From: JAUXFS01 sp050329575
Lineage (GTDB): Bacteria; Pseudomonadota; Alphaproteobacteria; Rhodospirillales; Defluviicoccaceae
Assembly: GCA_050329575.1 (NCBI GenBank)
Contig: JBHJOP010000006.1
Coordinates: 1-64,000, forward strand
Reading direction: 5' to 3'
Length of the DNA stretch: 64,000 nucleotides
Shown here: piece by piece, positions 25,768 to 33,782 of the stretch
Numbering within the stretch: the stretch's first letter is position 1
How the letters are laid out: each line of letters starts with the position of its first letter
The notes under the pieces: model-generated
The model's database searches: none
What the model was told of the DNA's origin: nothing
The model's input: only the letters and a program-made list of their open reading frames with translations
Made by a program: the position numbers and the translations under genes

Positions 25768-26736
25768 ATGTTCGAACGGATCCCCTACACCGGCTGCCGC
25801 CTCGACCGTGCCACCGACCGGCGCCACGACCAAGCCTGGCTGGCGGCGCGGCTGAGCGCCCCGGACAGCCGGTTCGTGCCGGTCTGGCGCGATCTCAACC
25901 TGTTGACCGCCGGGCCGACACCGGCACCGGCGGCGCTTTCCGGCGACCGCGGCCGTGCGATCGCCGCGGCGGCGGACGCGGTGGTGCTGCTCGGCGTCGA
26001 GGACGGCGGCCGCGCCTGGTTCGCCGCCGACCTCTCGGGGCGCGAGCGGACCCAACTGCAGGACCTCTGCGACGGCGGCGAGTTCGCGGAACTCCGCAAG
26101 GTGGCGCCCCTCATGGACCATGCCGACGGGGCGCTGCTCGCCTACGCCCGCGGACTCGCCCATTGGCATCGCCGGCACCGTTTCTGCGGCATCTGCGGGG
26201 CAGCGACCGAAAGCCGCCAGGGCGGCCATGCGCGCGTGTGCGGCAATCCCGGATGCGGGACCGAGCATTTCCCGCGCACCGACCCGGCGGTGATCATGCT
26301 GGTCACCCGGCCGGGGCCGGACGGCGGGTCGTGCCTGCTCGCTCGCCAGCCGCGCTGGCCGCGGGGGATGGTATCGACGCTGGCCGGCTTCGTCGAGCCG
26401 GGCGAGAGCCTGGAGGAGGCGGTGGCCCGCGAGGTGCTGGAGGAGACGGGGGTGACGGTGGCGAACGTGCGCTACCGCGGCTCGCAGCCGTGGCCGTTTC
26501 CGTCGTCGCTGATGCTCGGCTTTCGCGCCGCGGCCGCGGAAGGAGCGGCGATCCGCTTCGACGACCGCGAACTGGAAGAGGCCCGCTGGTTCAGTCGGAC
26601 CGAGATCGCCGCTTTCCCGGCGGCCGGGCGCAAGCTCCCGCGCGGCGATTCGATCGCCCGCCGGCTGGTCGAGGAGTGGCTGCACGAACGGCCCGGCGTC
26701 GCCGGGTCCGACATCGCCACGGAAAAAGGGACCTGA
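25768..26736 (+). CDS. nudC: NAD(+) diphosphatase / RNA decapping Nudix hydrolase
   Basis: This 322-residue Nudix enzyme splits NADH/NAD and, in relatives, removes NAD caps from RNA. A zinc ribbon is visible around residues 138-164 (CGICG and a later CGNPGC). The Nudix box GFVEPGESLEEAVAREVLEE follows at about 208-227, then the NudC-specific SQPWPFPSSLM. The ATG at 25768 lies behind the divergent SRP RNA/dnaX promoter region. Length is a little above the E. coli enzyme because of an N-terminal domain. Confidence 0.95.
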   Translation: MFERIPYTGCRLDRATDRRHDQAWLAARLSAPDSRFVPVWRDLNLLTAGPTPAPAALSGDRGRAIAAAADAVVLLGVEDGGRAWFAADLSGRERTQLQDLCDGGEFAELRKVAPLMDHADGALLAYARGLAHWHRRHRFCGICGAATESRQGGHARVCGNPGCGTEHFPRTDPAVIMLVTRPGPDGGSCLLARQPRWPRGMVSTLAGFVEPGESLEEAVAREVLEETGVTVANVRYRGSQPWPFPSSLMLGFRAAAAEGAAIRFDDRELEEARWFSRTEIAAFPAAGRKLPRGDSIARRLVEEWLHERPGVAGSDIATEKGT

Positions 26737-26800
26737 CCCCGAGCCCCCGATTGCGTTAAGCTGTCCGAAAGCGGAGGAGCGCGGCAGAGGAGGTCGGAGA

Positions 26801-27370
26801 ATGCGGATCCGCGATGCCCGGGGGGCGGACGCGCGGGCCATCGCCAGGGTGCACGTCGACGCGTGGCGCAACGCCTATGCCGGCCTGTTGCCGGATCGGA
26901 TGCTGGCGCGGATGTCCGGGCGCGTCCATGCCGCGCGCTGGGAAGCGACGCTGCGACAGCGCGGGCGCGACGAACGGGTGCTGGTTGCCGAGCTGGACCG
27001 GGCCGGGGTCGTCGGCTACGGCAACTGTGGCCCGAGCCGCGTGCGGTCGCTGCCCCACGCCGGCGAGGTGTACGAGCTCTATGTCGCGCCCGAATACCAG
27101 GAGCGAGGGATCGGGCGGCGGTTGTTACAGCGGCTGTTCGACAGGCTCGTCGAGGCCGGCGCCGACTCGGCGGTGGTCTGGGTGCTCGCCGCCAATCCGG
27201 CCCGCTTCTTCTACGAGACGATGGGAGGCAGGCGGGTGGCGGAGCGCGACGAGGCGTTGTGGAACGTGGTGTTGCCGCAGGCTGCCTACGGCTGGGACGA
27301 CCTGAAGGCGATCAGGGCGGGACAGGCGCCGTTGCGCCGCGGGTCGGGATTGGGCCCGCCGCCGCGATGA
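26801..27370 (+). CDS. GNAT family N-acetyltransferase
   Basis: This 189-residue protein has the GNAT fold: RDARGADARAIARVHVDAW at the start, the core strand YELYVAPEYQ and the acetyl-CoA loop RGIGRRLLQ (about 108-116), followed by VLAANPARFFYETMGG. It should acetylate a small molecule or protein amine. The start has the strong AGAGGAGG site. The stop overlaps the SDR start in ATGA, so the two are coupled. The substrate cannot be read from the sequence. Confidence 0.9.
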   Translation: MRIRDARGADARAIARVHVDAWRNAYAGLLPDRMLARMSGRVHAARWEATLRQRGRDERVLVAELDRAGVVGYGNCGPSRVRSLPHAGEVYELYVAPEYQERGIGRRLLQRLFDRLVEAGADSAVVWVLAANPARFFYETMGGRRVAERDEALWNVVLPQAAYGWDDLKAIRAGQAPLRRGSGLGPPPR

Positions 27371-28242
27371 GTGCGCCCTCGCGGGAGGGGGCGGCGGCGA
27401 CAGCAATGGCCGGCCGGACCTGCGTGGTCACCGGCGGCACCGCCGGCATCGGCCTCGTCACCGCCCGCCGGCTCGCCGGGCAGGGCGCCCGGGTGATCGT
27501 CGTCGGCCGCGACCCGGCTCGGGGCGAAGCGGCGCTGGCGACGGTCCGCGCCGCCCGCCCCGAGGCCGACGTCGCGTTCGTCGCCGCCGATCTGTCCAGC
27601 CATGGCGAGGTCCGCCGGCTGGCCGAGGCGATCGGCGCCCGCCTCTCGCGGCTCGACGTGCTGGTCAACAACGCGGGCGCGATGTACGGCAGCCGGCGGC
27701 TGAACGCCGAGGGCGTCGAGATGACCTTCGCCCTCAACCATCTCGGCTATTTCCGGCTGACCGCGGCGCTGCGACCGCTGCTCGCCGCCGCGTCGGCGGC
27801 ACGGGTGGTCAACGTCGCCTCGCGCGCCCACCAGGGAGTGAGGCTCCGCTTCGACGACCTCCAGCACGAGCGCCGCTACCACGGCTGGATCGCCTACAAG
27901 CGCTCGAAGCTCGCCAACCTGCTGTTCACCTACGAGCTCGCGCGAAGGTTGCAGGGCACCCGGATCAGCGCCAATGCGCTGCATCCCGGCTTCGTCGCCA
28001 CCGACATCGGCACCGCCAACCGCTTCCTCGCCGGCGTCCTCTGGCGCGCCGTCTCGCTGGCGGCGATCCCTCCGGAGCGGGGTGCGGAGACCAGCGTCCA
28101 CCTCGCCAGCGCCCCCGAGGTCGAGGGGATCTCCGGCCACTACTTCGTCGCTCGCCGGCCGGCCCGATCGTCGGCCGCCTCGCTCGACCGCGAAGCCGCC
28201 GCGCGCCTGTGGCAGATCAGCGCCGAGCTGTCCGACCGGTAG
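27367..28242 (+). CDS. Short-chain dehydrogenase/reductase (retinol dehydrogenase-like)
   Basis: This 291-residue oxidoreductase has the NAD(P) motif TGGTAGIG (about 21-28), the NNAG motif (VLVNNAGAMYG) and the catalytic YKRSK (AYKRSKLANLLF), with a Ser in NVASRAHQG. The sequence style fits the RDH/WWOX-like branch of SDRs. The first ATG (27367) overlaps the acetyltransferase stop; an internal ATG at 27406 (MAGRTCVV) would also give a whole domain. The substrate is unknown. Confidence 0.9.
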   Translation: MSAPSREGAAATAMAGRTCVVTGGTAGIGLVTARRLAGQGARVIVVGRDPARGEAALATVRAARPEADVAFVAADLSSHGEVRRLAEAIGARLSRLDVLVNNAGAMYGSRRLNAEGVEMTFALNHLGYFRLTAALRPLLAAASAARVVNVASRAHQGVRLRFDDLQHERRYHGWIAYKRSKLANLLFTYELARRLQGTRISANALHPGFVATDIGTANRFLAGVLWRAVSLAAIPPERGAETSVHLASAPEVEGISGHYFVARRPARSSAASLDREAAARLWQISAELSDR

Positions 28243-28268
28243 TCCCGACCTGCCGGCCGGCGGCGTCC

Positions 28269-29639
28269 CTATTTCGGGACCACCATCCGCGCACGCAACC
28301 CGCCCTGCGGCCGGTTGGCGAGCGACAACTCTCCGCCGTGGGCCTCGACGATCGCCTTGGCGATGCTGAGCCCGAGCCCGAAGCCGCTCCGGAGCGGACT
28401 GCGGGACTCGTCGCCGCGCACGAACGGCATGCACATGCCGTCGAGACGGTCGGCGGGGATCCCGGGACCGTCGTCGTCGACAAAAACCTCCACCGCATCC
28501 GCCCGATCGGTCAGCGACACCCGCGCCCCGCCGCCGTACTTGACGGCGTTGTCGATCAGGTTGGCGACCGCGCGGCCGATCTCCCACCGCCGGCAGCGGA
28601 GCAGACTCTTGTCGGGAACCTCCACCTCAACCGGCAGCCCGGCCTCCGCGAGATCGCCGCACAGGCTTTCGACCAGCGCCGCCATGTCCACCGTCCGCAG
28701 CGGCTCGAGGTCGCCCCCCTCGCGGGCGAACGCCAGGAAAGCGGCGATCATCGCGTCCATCTCGTCCAGGGTCTCGAGAAACTTCTCCCGCTCCTCCGCC
28801 TTCCCGAGGAACTCGGCCCTGAGGCGAAGTCGGGTGACCGGCGTGCGCAGGTCGTGGGAGATCGCCGCCAGCATCCGGGTGCGGTTGTCGATCAGCCGAC
28901 GCAGCCGCTCCTGCATGGCGTTGAGGGCGCGCACCGCGGTGACCACCTCGACCGGTCCTTGCTCGGCCAGCGGCGTCTTGGCGATGTCCCGGCCGAGCCC
29001 CTCGGCGGCGCGGGCGAGCACCTGCAGCGGCCGCGTCACCCGACCGACGCTCCACACCGATACCGCCAGGACGAGGGCGGTCAGCACCAGGATGTAATGG
29101 CCGACCGGGGCCGGCCACGGCAGCCGCCGCCCCGGAATGCTGGTCACGAACGACAATGTCTGGCCGTCATCGCTGCGGATCGAGGCGCTGAGCAGGTGAT
29201 GGAACCTTGTCGATGGAACCGCGGATGTCCCCTCCGGAGAGGTCGGGGCGCCGGTCGCGGGGGCGCTGCGGACCGCGACGACGCTCCAGCCGGGCGCGAG
29301 GCCGGCGATCAGATCGCGCAGATAGGGATCGAGCTGCGCCGCCAGACCGTCGCCCGCTTCCGCCGGCCCCGCTTCCGCCGGCAGCTCGCCCACCGTCACC
29401 CGGAAGGCGCTGGTACTGGAGGCCCGCGCGACCCCCTCGTGCTGCTCCCGCGGCAACTGGGCGATCAGCATCACCATGCCAGCGATCCGCTCCGCCATGT
29501 CCTCCGCCTCGATCAGCGTCAGGGCGTCGCCGCGGTCGTCGGAGTAGAGCGCGATGGCGATGCCGTGGGAGACCAGCAACCCCACCAGCATCACCAGCAA
29601 TGTCTGGCCGCGCAGGCTGCGCACCAGGGGCGCCCTCAC
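28269..29639 (-). CDS. Sensor histidine kinase
   Basis: This 456-residue membrane kinase has two transmembrane helices (about 13-32 and 181-199) that bracket a periplasmic sensor of about 150 residues. A HAMP linker follows, then the H-box ISHDLRTPVTR with His262 as the likely phosphorylation site, then N-box NLIDNAVKYG and G-boxes DDDGPGIP and GFGLGLSIAK. The GTG at 29639 overlaps the stop of the response regulator gene, so the pair is one unit. It resembles EnvZ-class kinases. The signal is unknown. Confidence 0.93.
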   Translation of the reverse strand: MRAPLVRSLRGQTLLVMLVGLLVSHGIAIALYSDDRGDALTLIEAEDMAERIAGMVMLIAQLPREQHEGVARASSTSAFRVTVGELPAEAGPAEAGDGLAAQLDPYLRDLIAGLAPGWSVVAVRSAPATGAPTSPEGTSAVPSTRFHHLLSASIRSDDGQTLSFVTSIPGRRLPWPAPVGHYILVLTALVLAVSVWSVGRVTRPLQVLARAAEGLGRDIAKTPLAEQGPVEVVTAVRALNAMQERLRRLIDNRTRMLAAISHDLRTPVTRLRLRAEFLGKAEEREKFLETLDEMDAMIAAFLAFAREGGDLEPLRTVDMAALVESLCGDLAEAGLPVEVEVPDKSLLRCRRWEIGRAVANLIDNAVKYGGGARVSLTDRADAVEVFVDDDGPGIPADRLDGMCMPFVRGDESRSPLRSGFGLGLSIAKAIVEAHGGELSLANRPQGGLRARMVVPK

Positions 29640-30361
29640 TCGCGGGTCACTCCCGGGCTGAACAGGTAGCCGCCGCCCCACACGGTCTTGATGATCTCCG
29701 GATCGCCGGCGGGGTCGCCGAGCTTGCGGCGGAGGTGGCTGACGTGGGTGTCGACGCTGCGATCGAACGGCGTCGCTTCGCGGCCCTTGGTGAGATCGAG
29801 CAGCCGTTCGCGGCTCAACACGGTCTGCGGATGGAGCACGAACGCGAGCAGCAGATCGAACTCGCTGGTGCTCAGCGGCACCACCACGCCGTCGTCGGAT
29901 TCGAGCTCGCGCGACGCGGTCACCAGCCGCCAGCCCCGGAACCGGAACACGGTGTTCGACGGCGGCCGGACCGGTGTCCCGCCCTGGCGGGCGCGACGGA
30001 TCACGGCGCGCACCCGGGCGACCAGTTCCCGTCCGGCGAACGGCTTGACGATGTAGTCGTCGGCCCCGACCTTGAGCCCGACCACCTTGTCGATCTCCTC
30101 GCTCTTGGCGGTCAGCATGATCACCGGCAACGCGGGACGCGTGGCGCGGATCTCCCGGCACAGCGTCAGCCCGTCGGTGCCGGGCAGCATCAGATCGAGG
30201 ACCACGAGGTCGATGTCGGCGCCGTCCAGCACCTCCCACATCGATGCGCCGTCGGCTGCGGTGCTGACCTCGTAGCCCTCGTTGGCGAAGATCCGGCCGA
30301 CCAGTTCGCGGATGTCCGGATGGTCGTCGACGACCAGGATGTGCATGTTTGTCGCGTCCAC
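29636..30361 (-). CDS. OmpR-family response regulator
   Basis: This 241-residue regulator has a receiver domain (about 6-120) with acidic residues DD near 12-13, the phospho-acceptor Asp56 in VVLDLMLPG, and a conserved Lys in VKPF. It also has a C-terminal winged helix (about 145-238: LSTSEFDLLLAF, DRSVDTHVSHLRRKLGD, VWGGGYLF). It resembles OmpR. The start is GTG 30361 or ATG 30346 (MHILVVDDHP); neither has a clear ribosome-binding site. It is the first gene of the pair with the histidine kinase. A perfect inverted repeat lies about 100 bases upstream. Confidence 0.93.
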   Translation of the reverse strand: MDATNMHILVVDDHPDIRELVGRIFANEGYEVSTAADGASMWEVLDGADIDLVVLDLMLPGTDGLTLCREIRATRPALPVIMLTAKSEEIDKVVGLKVGADDYIVKPFAGRELVARVRAVIRRARQGGTPVRPPSNTVFRFRGWRLVTASRELESDDGVVVPLSTSEFDLLLAFVLHPQTVLSRERLLDLTKGREATPFDRSVDTHVSHLRRKLGDPAGDPEIIKTVWGGGYLFSPGVTRE

Positions 30362-30456
30362 ACGCCCACGTTAGCGGCGCCGGCCGGCGCCGCGCGACGG
30401 TAAAAGTGTCAAGAAGTATGTCCGATCGGGCGCCCGACCGCACTCCTTTACGATGA

Positions 30457-30473
30457 TTTGCCGATCCGGCAAA
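30457..30473. promoter_or_regulatory. Perfect inverted repeat, candidate operator
   Basis: TTTGCCG and CGGCAAA, seven bases each, are separated by ATC. The repeat lies about 100 bases upstream of the response regulator start and upstream of the plus-strand transcript that ends at 30903. It could be a binding site for a dimeric regulator. No binding partner can be named. Confidence 0.35.
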
Positions 30474-30568
30474 CGCAGCCGACCGGCCTCGGGTGTAATG
30501 GTCGCCGGACGTCGACAGCGGCATCGGCCGGGCATCCGGGCTCCGGTGCGGAACGGGAGAACGTCGCC

Positions 30569-30853
30569 ATGACCAGGTTCGCAACCCGGAGGTCCACGCC
30601 GCCTCGCTCGAGCCGGCCCGGCACCGAGGCCGCGGAGAGCGCCAGGGCAGCCCGCCGCCCGGCGAGACCCGATGGCCCGCGTCGCCCGCGCGACGATCGT
30701 CGACCAGCTCGCGCGGGACCCGCTCGATGTGTTTTCACGGCTGGACGCGCTGCACCATGCCGGCGCCTTCGCCGTGTCACCGCCGGCCGGCCGGAGCGCC
30801 GGTCTCGTTCCGGGCCGGCCGGCGGCCCACCCTTTTCTCCCCTCGGTGTGTGA
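30569..30853 (+). CDS. Doubtful small Arg/Pro-rich ORF before a strong terminator
   Basis: This 94-residue reading frame starts at an ATG with GGGAGA nine bases upstream and stops ten bases before the strong terminator hairpin. That geometry looks like a gene. The product, however, is almost entirely Arg, Pro, Ala, Gly and Ser, the typical composition of a non-coding frame in GC-rich DNA. I recognise no family. It is listed only because a terminator this strong implies that something is transcribed here; a non-coding RNA is as likely. Confidence 0.25.
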   Translation: MTRFATRRSTPPRSSRPGTEAAESARAARRPARPDGPRRPRDDRRPARAGPARCVFTAGRAAPCRRLRRVTAGRPERRSRSGPAGGPPFSPLGV

Positions 30854-30862
30854 TCGACCACC

Positions 30863-30903
30863 GGGCGCAGCACCGGTCGCCGGTGCTGCGCCCCTTCTTT
30901 TTT
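30863..30903 (+). terminator. Strong intrinsic terminator, plus strand
   Basis: A 14-base-pair perfect stem (GGGCGCAGCACCGG with its complement) around a TCG loop is followed by CTTCTTTTTT. It works only in the plus direction, since there is no A run on its left. No confident plus-strand gene lies upstream within 2.5 kb (the SDR gene ends at 28242), so the transcript it ends is unknown. Confidence 0.85.
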
Positions 30904-31013
30904 CCGCAGAGGATCGGAGCGACAGGCGACCCCCCCTCATCGCCGACGGACCGAGGCCGCGAGCCCCGTCGGACGGGCACGCGGGCTCCAACCCGATCGG
31001 GCGCGGGCGCGGC

Positions 31014-32816
31014 CTATTCGGCGGCGACAACGGCGGGCGCGGCCACCGGCACCGCTTTCGCCGCCCGCGCCCGAACCTTGTCGGCGACGGCGACGGCCGA
31101 GGCGGTGTTGGTGAACATCTCCAGGGTGTCGAGGTCGCCGTCGGTGGCCGGGGTCAGCGCCAGGTCGGTGTAGGCGTGGCGGTTCGGGTCGGTCTCCACC
31201 CGCCGGCAGATCCGCCGGTATCTGTTGACGAACAGCGCGATGCGGATGGTCTTGGCGACCATCTCCCACAGATGGCGGGGATAGAAGACCAGCGGGTTCT
31301 CCAGCGGCAGGCCGTGGCGGCGGTCGCGGCGATGCTTTCGGCGGAACAGTCCGCCCTGCAGCGGATGGATGCCCTCGATCGCCTGTGAACCGTAGAAATA
31401 GAGCAGCAGCCCGAGGATCTTGCTCGGCCGGAGCCCCGAGGCGGCGGCGCGGCGCAGCACCGTTTCGATGTGTTCGGGCGTGTAGAACGCGTGCCAGGCC
31501 TCGCGATAGGTGGCCATGAACTCGGCATCGGACATCAGCGGGTGCGCCGTCGTCACGTGCTCGGTGTCGTAGTTGTTCATGTCCGGGTCCATCCACACGC
31601 CCTTGGCGTCGAGGATCTTGTGGTCCTCGGAACCGGGCAGTGGCGTCAGGCAGAAGAACTCGACCAGGTCCACCGGCAATTCGCGCTTGATGATCTCGAT
31701 ATCGCGCAGCACCCGCTCGCGGGTATCGTTGGGAAAGCCGATGATGTAGCCGGCGCAGGTGGCGGCGCCGATGCTCTTCCATGCCTGCAGCATCGCCCGG
31801 TACTCGGTAATCCGGTTCTGCTTCTTCTTGGCGGCGATCAGGTTGTCGGGGTTGACGTTCTCGAGGCCGATGAACACCCGGTTGACGCCGGCCCGGCCGG
31901 CCTTGGCGACGAAGCCGGGGATCTGGTGGCAGAGGGTGTCGACCTGGATGATGAAGCCGAACTTCATCCCGTCGCGCTCGCGGAGTTCGACGATTCGATC
32001 GAAGATCCCTTCCCAGTTGCCGTTGCGGGCGAAATTGTCGTCGGTGATGAAGAATTTGCGGATGCCCCGCGCATGGCCGTCGCGGAGGATCGCCTCGACG
32101 TCGTCGGCAGTGCGGTAGCGGGACTTGCGGCCCTGGACGTTGATGATGGTGCAGAAGCTGCACTGGAACGGGCAGCCGCGACCCGAGTCGAAGCTCGCCC
32201 GCGAACTCACCCGCCGCTCGAGCATGTCCGGCGTCGTCAGCGGCAGCACCGCCCCCTCGAGGTTGGGCAGTTTCGCCATCACGTTGTAGAGCGGCTTCAG
32301 CGCGCCGTGCCAGGCGTCGGTGAGCACCTGGTCGAACTGCTCCTCGGCTTCGCCGGCGAAGATCGAGATGCCGAGGTCCATCGCATCCTGGATCTCAGGG
32401 GGAACGGCCGGCAGCATCGACAACGAGCCGCTGGCATGGAAGCCGCCGATGCACACCGGGATGCCGGCGGCGCGGAAGCGGCGGCCAAGATCGACGGCAC
32501 GCGGAAACTGGTTCGACTGGACGCCGATCAAGCCGACCATTCCGCGGCCGCCAGCGGCCCGGATCGCGCGGACGATCCGTTCCGGCCGCACCCGGGTATT
32601 GGTCTCGTCGATGGCCGTGGTCACAATTTCGACATCGTCGCCCAGTACCCGACGACGGTGACAGTCGTCGGCAATGCCCCTGAGCACCGCCAACGTGTTC
32701 GACGGAATATCGGAGCGCAGCCATTGAATGACGTAACCGTCGTCGTCGTAATGGGACGGCTTGATCAAGTAGAGATTGAACGTCCGCGTTCGGCGTGGCG
32801 GTTCGTTTGCGCGCAT
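31014..32816 (-). CDS. B12-binding-type radical SAM protein, function unknown
   Basis: This 600-residue protein has an N-terminal region of about 180 residues resembling a cobalamin-binding (Rossmann-like) domain, with VGLIGVQSNQFPRAVDLG and IPVCIGGFHASGS. A radical SAM domain follows with CxxxCxxC at Cys215, Cys219 and Cys222 (RGCPFQCSFC), then FFITDDNFARN, FIGLENVNPDNL and GYIIGFPND. A C-terminal helical extension of about 170 residues ends in an Ala/Val-rich tail. Enzymes of this type perform radical methylation or rearrangement on small molecules, lipids or peptides. The classic DxHxxG cobalamin motif is not evident. The ribosome-binding site GAGGAGG is strong. It is a lone gene, so context gives no substrate. 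Confidence 0.88.
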   Translation of the reverse strand: MRANEPPRRTRTFNLYLIKPSHYDDDGYVIQWLRSDIPSNTLAVLRGIADDCHRRRVLGDDVEIVTTAIDETNTRVRPERIVRAIRAAGGRGMVGLIGVQSNQFPRAVDLGRRFRAAGIPVCIGGFHASGSLSMLPAVPPEIQDAMDLGISIFAGEAEEQFDQVLTDAWHGALKPLYNVMAKLPNLEGAVLPLTTPDMLERRVSSRASFDSGRGCPFQCSFCTIINVQGRKSRYRTADDVEAILRDGHARGIRKFFITDDNFARNGNWEGIFDRIVELRERDGMKFGFIIQVDTLCHQIPGFVAKAGRAGVNRVFIGLENVNPDNLIAAKKKQNRITEYRAMLQAWKSIGAATCAGYIIGFPNDTRERVLRDIEIIKRELPVDLVEFFCLTPLPGSEDHKILDAKGVWMDPDMNNYDTEHVTTAHPLMSDAEFMATYREAWHAFYTPEHIETVLRRAAASGLRPSKILGLLLYFYGSQAIEGIHPLQGGLFRRKHRRDRRHGLPLENPLVFYPRHLWEMVAKTIRIALFVNRYRRICRRVETDPNRHAYTDLALTPATDGDLDTLEMFTNTASAVAVADKVRARAAKAVPVAAPAVVAAE

Positions 32817-33157
32817 CTGCGACGCCTCCTCATCCTGCGGGCCGGCCCCGATGCCGCCGCGATCCGAACTTCTCGAAGAAAATCGACGCGTGCCCTGCGC
32901 GCCCCGGCTCCCTGTTGCCTCTGACCTACCTCACGGGGGCAGGCGACGCCAGGGAAAAGGGGGGCGAGCGGGCGAGCGTCATCGGAACCCGTCGCGCCGC
33001 GACCGGCCCGTGGAGGATTCATGCTTTTTTCGCGAAGTAGTGGCACCATGAGACGACGAATCGTCTCTTGACGCGGGGCAAGACTCGGGTACAACGTCGA
33101 ATCATAGGTGCAAGAAACGACTCGTTGTCGGCGAGTGGACAGGGGAACAGGTGGGAA
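32817..33157. other. Divergent promoter region
   Basis: These 340 bases separate the minus-strand radical SAM gene from the plus-strand DUF882 gene. The right end holds an inverted repeat and a promoter for the DUF882 gene (33050-33095). For the radical SAM gene I see only the ribosome-binding site; its promoter is not obvious. No small gene is convincing. Confidence 0.5.
33050..33095 (+). promoter_or_regulatory. Promoter of the DUF882 gene with abutting inverted repeat
   Basis: TTGACG (33068-33073) and TACAAC (33090-33095), 16 bases apart, form a plausible sigma-70 promoter about 60 bases before the DUF882 ATG. Directly against the -35 lies a perfect inverted repeat, GAGACGA-CGAA-TCGTCTC (33050-33067). 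Its position suits an operator or activator site. Confidence 0.5.
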
Positions 33158-33715
33158 ATGCCGGACAATGCTGATCGCTTCGAACTGACCCGCCGCCGCC
33201 TACTTGGGCTGGGAGCCGGCGCCTTCCTCGGGTTGGTCGCTTCTCCTTCCTGGGCGCGGCTTCCGAGGATCCGCGAGCGCTCGCTCGCCTTGCAGAACAT
33301 CAACACCGCCGAAACGCTGAAGACGGTCTACTGGGCCGACGGCCGTTATCTCTCGCAGGGCCTGCGCGAGATCAGCCGATTGCTGCGCGACTATCGCACC
33401 GACGAGGTCAAGCCGATCGACCCGCAGCTGCTCGACTTCCTGTTCGCGCTTCGCGACCGGCTCGGCTCGGACAGGCCGTTCGAGGTGGTTTCGGCCTATC
33501 GGTCGCCGTCCACCAACGCGATGCTGCGGAACCAATCCCGCGGCGTCGCCCGCAACAGCCTGCACATGCAGGGCAAGGCGGTCGACATCCGCCTGCCGGG
33601 CTTCCAGCCGTCCCAGGTCGCACGCGCCGCCAGGGCGATGAAGCGCGGCGGGGTCGGATCCTATCGCCGCTTCACCCATCTCGACGTCGGCGAGATCAGA
33701 ACCTGGTCCGGCTGA
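33158..33715 (+). CDS. DUF882 (YcbK-type) Tat-exported protein, peptidase M15 family
   Basis: This 185-residue protein begins with a twin-arginine-like signal (TRRRLLGLGAG, residues 11-21) followed by a hydrophobic stretch and an ASPSWA cleavage region. The mature part is a DUF882/M15-type domain: FEVVSAYRSPSTNAMLR, then SLHMQGKAVDIRLPG and a late THLDVG. The His and Asp residues are the likely zinc ligands of a D-Ala-D-Ala-type peptidase, so it probably acts on peptidoglycan in the periplasm. The ATG at 33158 has GGTGGGA before it. Family members in E. coli (YcbK/MepK) cleave cell-wall cross-links. Confidence 0.9.
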   Translation: MPDNADRFELTRRRLLGLGAGAFLGLVASPSWARLPRIRERSLALQNINTAETLKTVYWADGRYLSQGLREISRLLRDYRTDEVKPIDPQLLDFLFALRDRLGSDRPFEVVSAYRSPSTNAMLRNQSRGVARNSLHMQGKAVDIRLPGFQPSQVARAARAMKRGGVGSYRRFTHLDVGEIRTWSG

Positions 33716-33782
33716 CCGGTCACGGACGCTCCGTCCGCGATCGACGTCGATCGCCGCTCCTCCCGAACGATCCGCGGCAGCG

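Larger units (their letters stand above)
30362..31013. other. Intergenic region with operator-like repeat, weak ORF and strong terminator
   Basis: This 650-base stretch lies between the response regulator and a radical SAM gene, both minus strand. It contains the inverted repeat at 30457-30473, a doubtful plus-strand small ORF at 30569-30853 and a very strong plus-strand terminator at 30863-30903. Codon-like GC3 pattern appears around 30672-30780 in another plus frame, but that frame runs through the terminator. A degraded gene or a small RNA are both plausible. From 30904 to 31013 I see nothing. Confidence 0.5.

Noticed and set aside
30672..31388. Plus-strand frame starting MARVARATIVDQLARDPLD
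   Set aside because: Its first 40 codons look coding-like, but it runs through a strong terminator and into the antisense of the radical SAM gene. It might be a fragment of a decayed gene.
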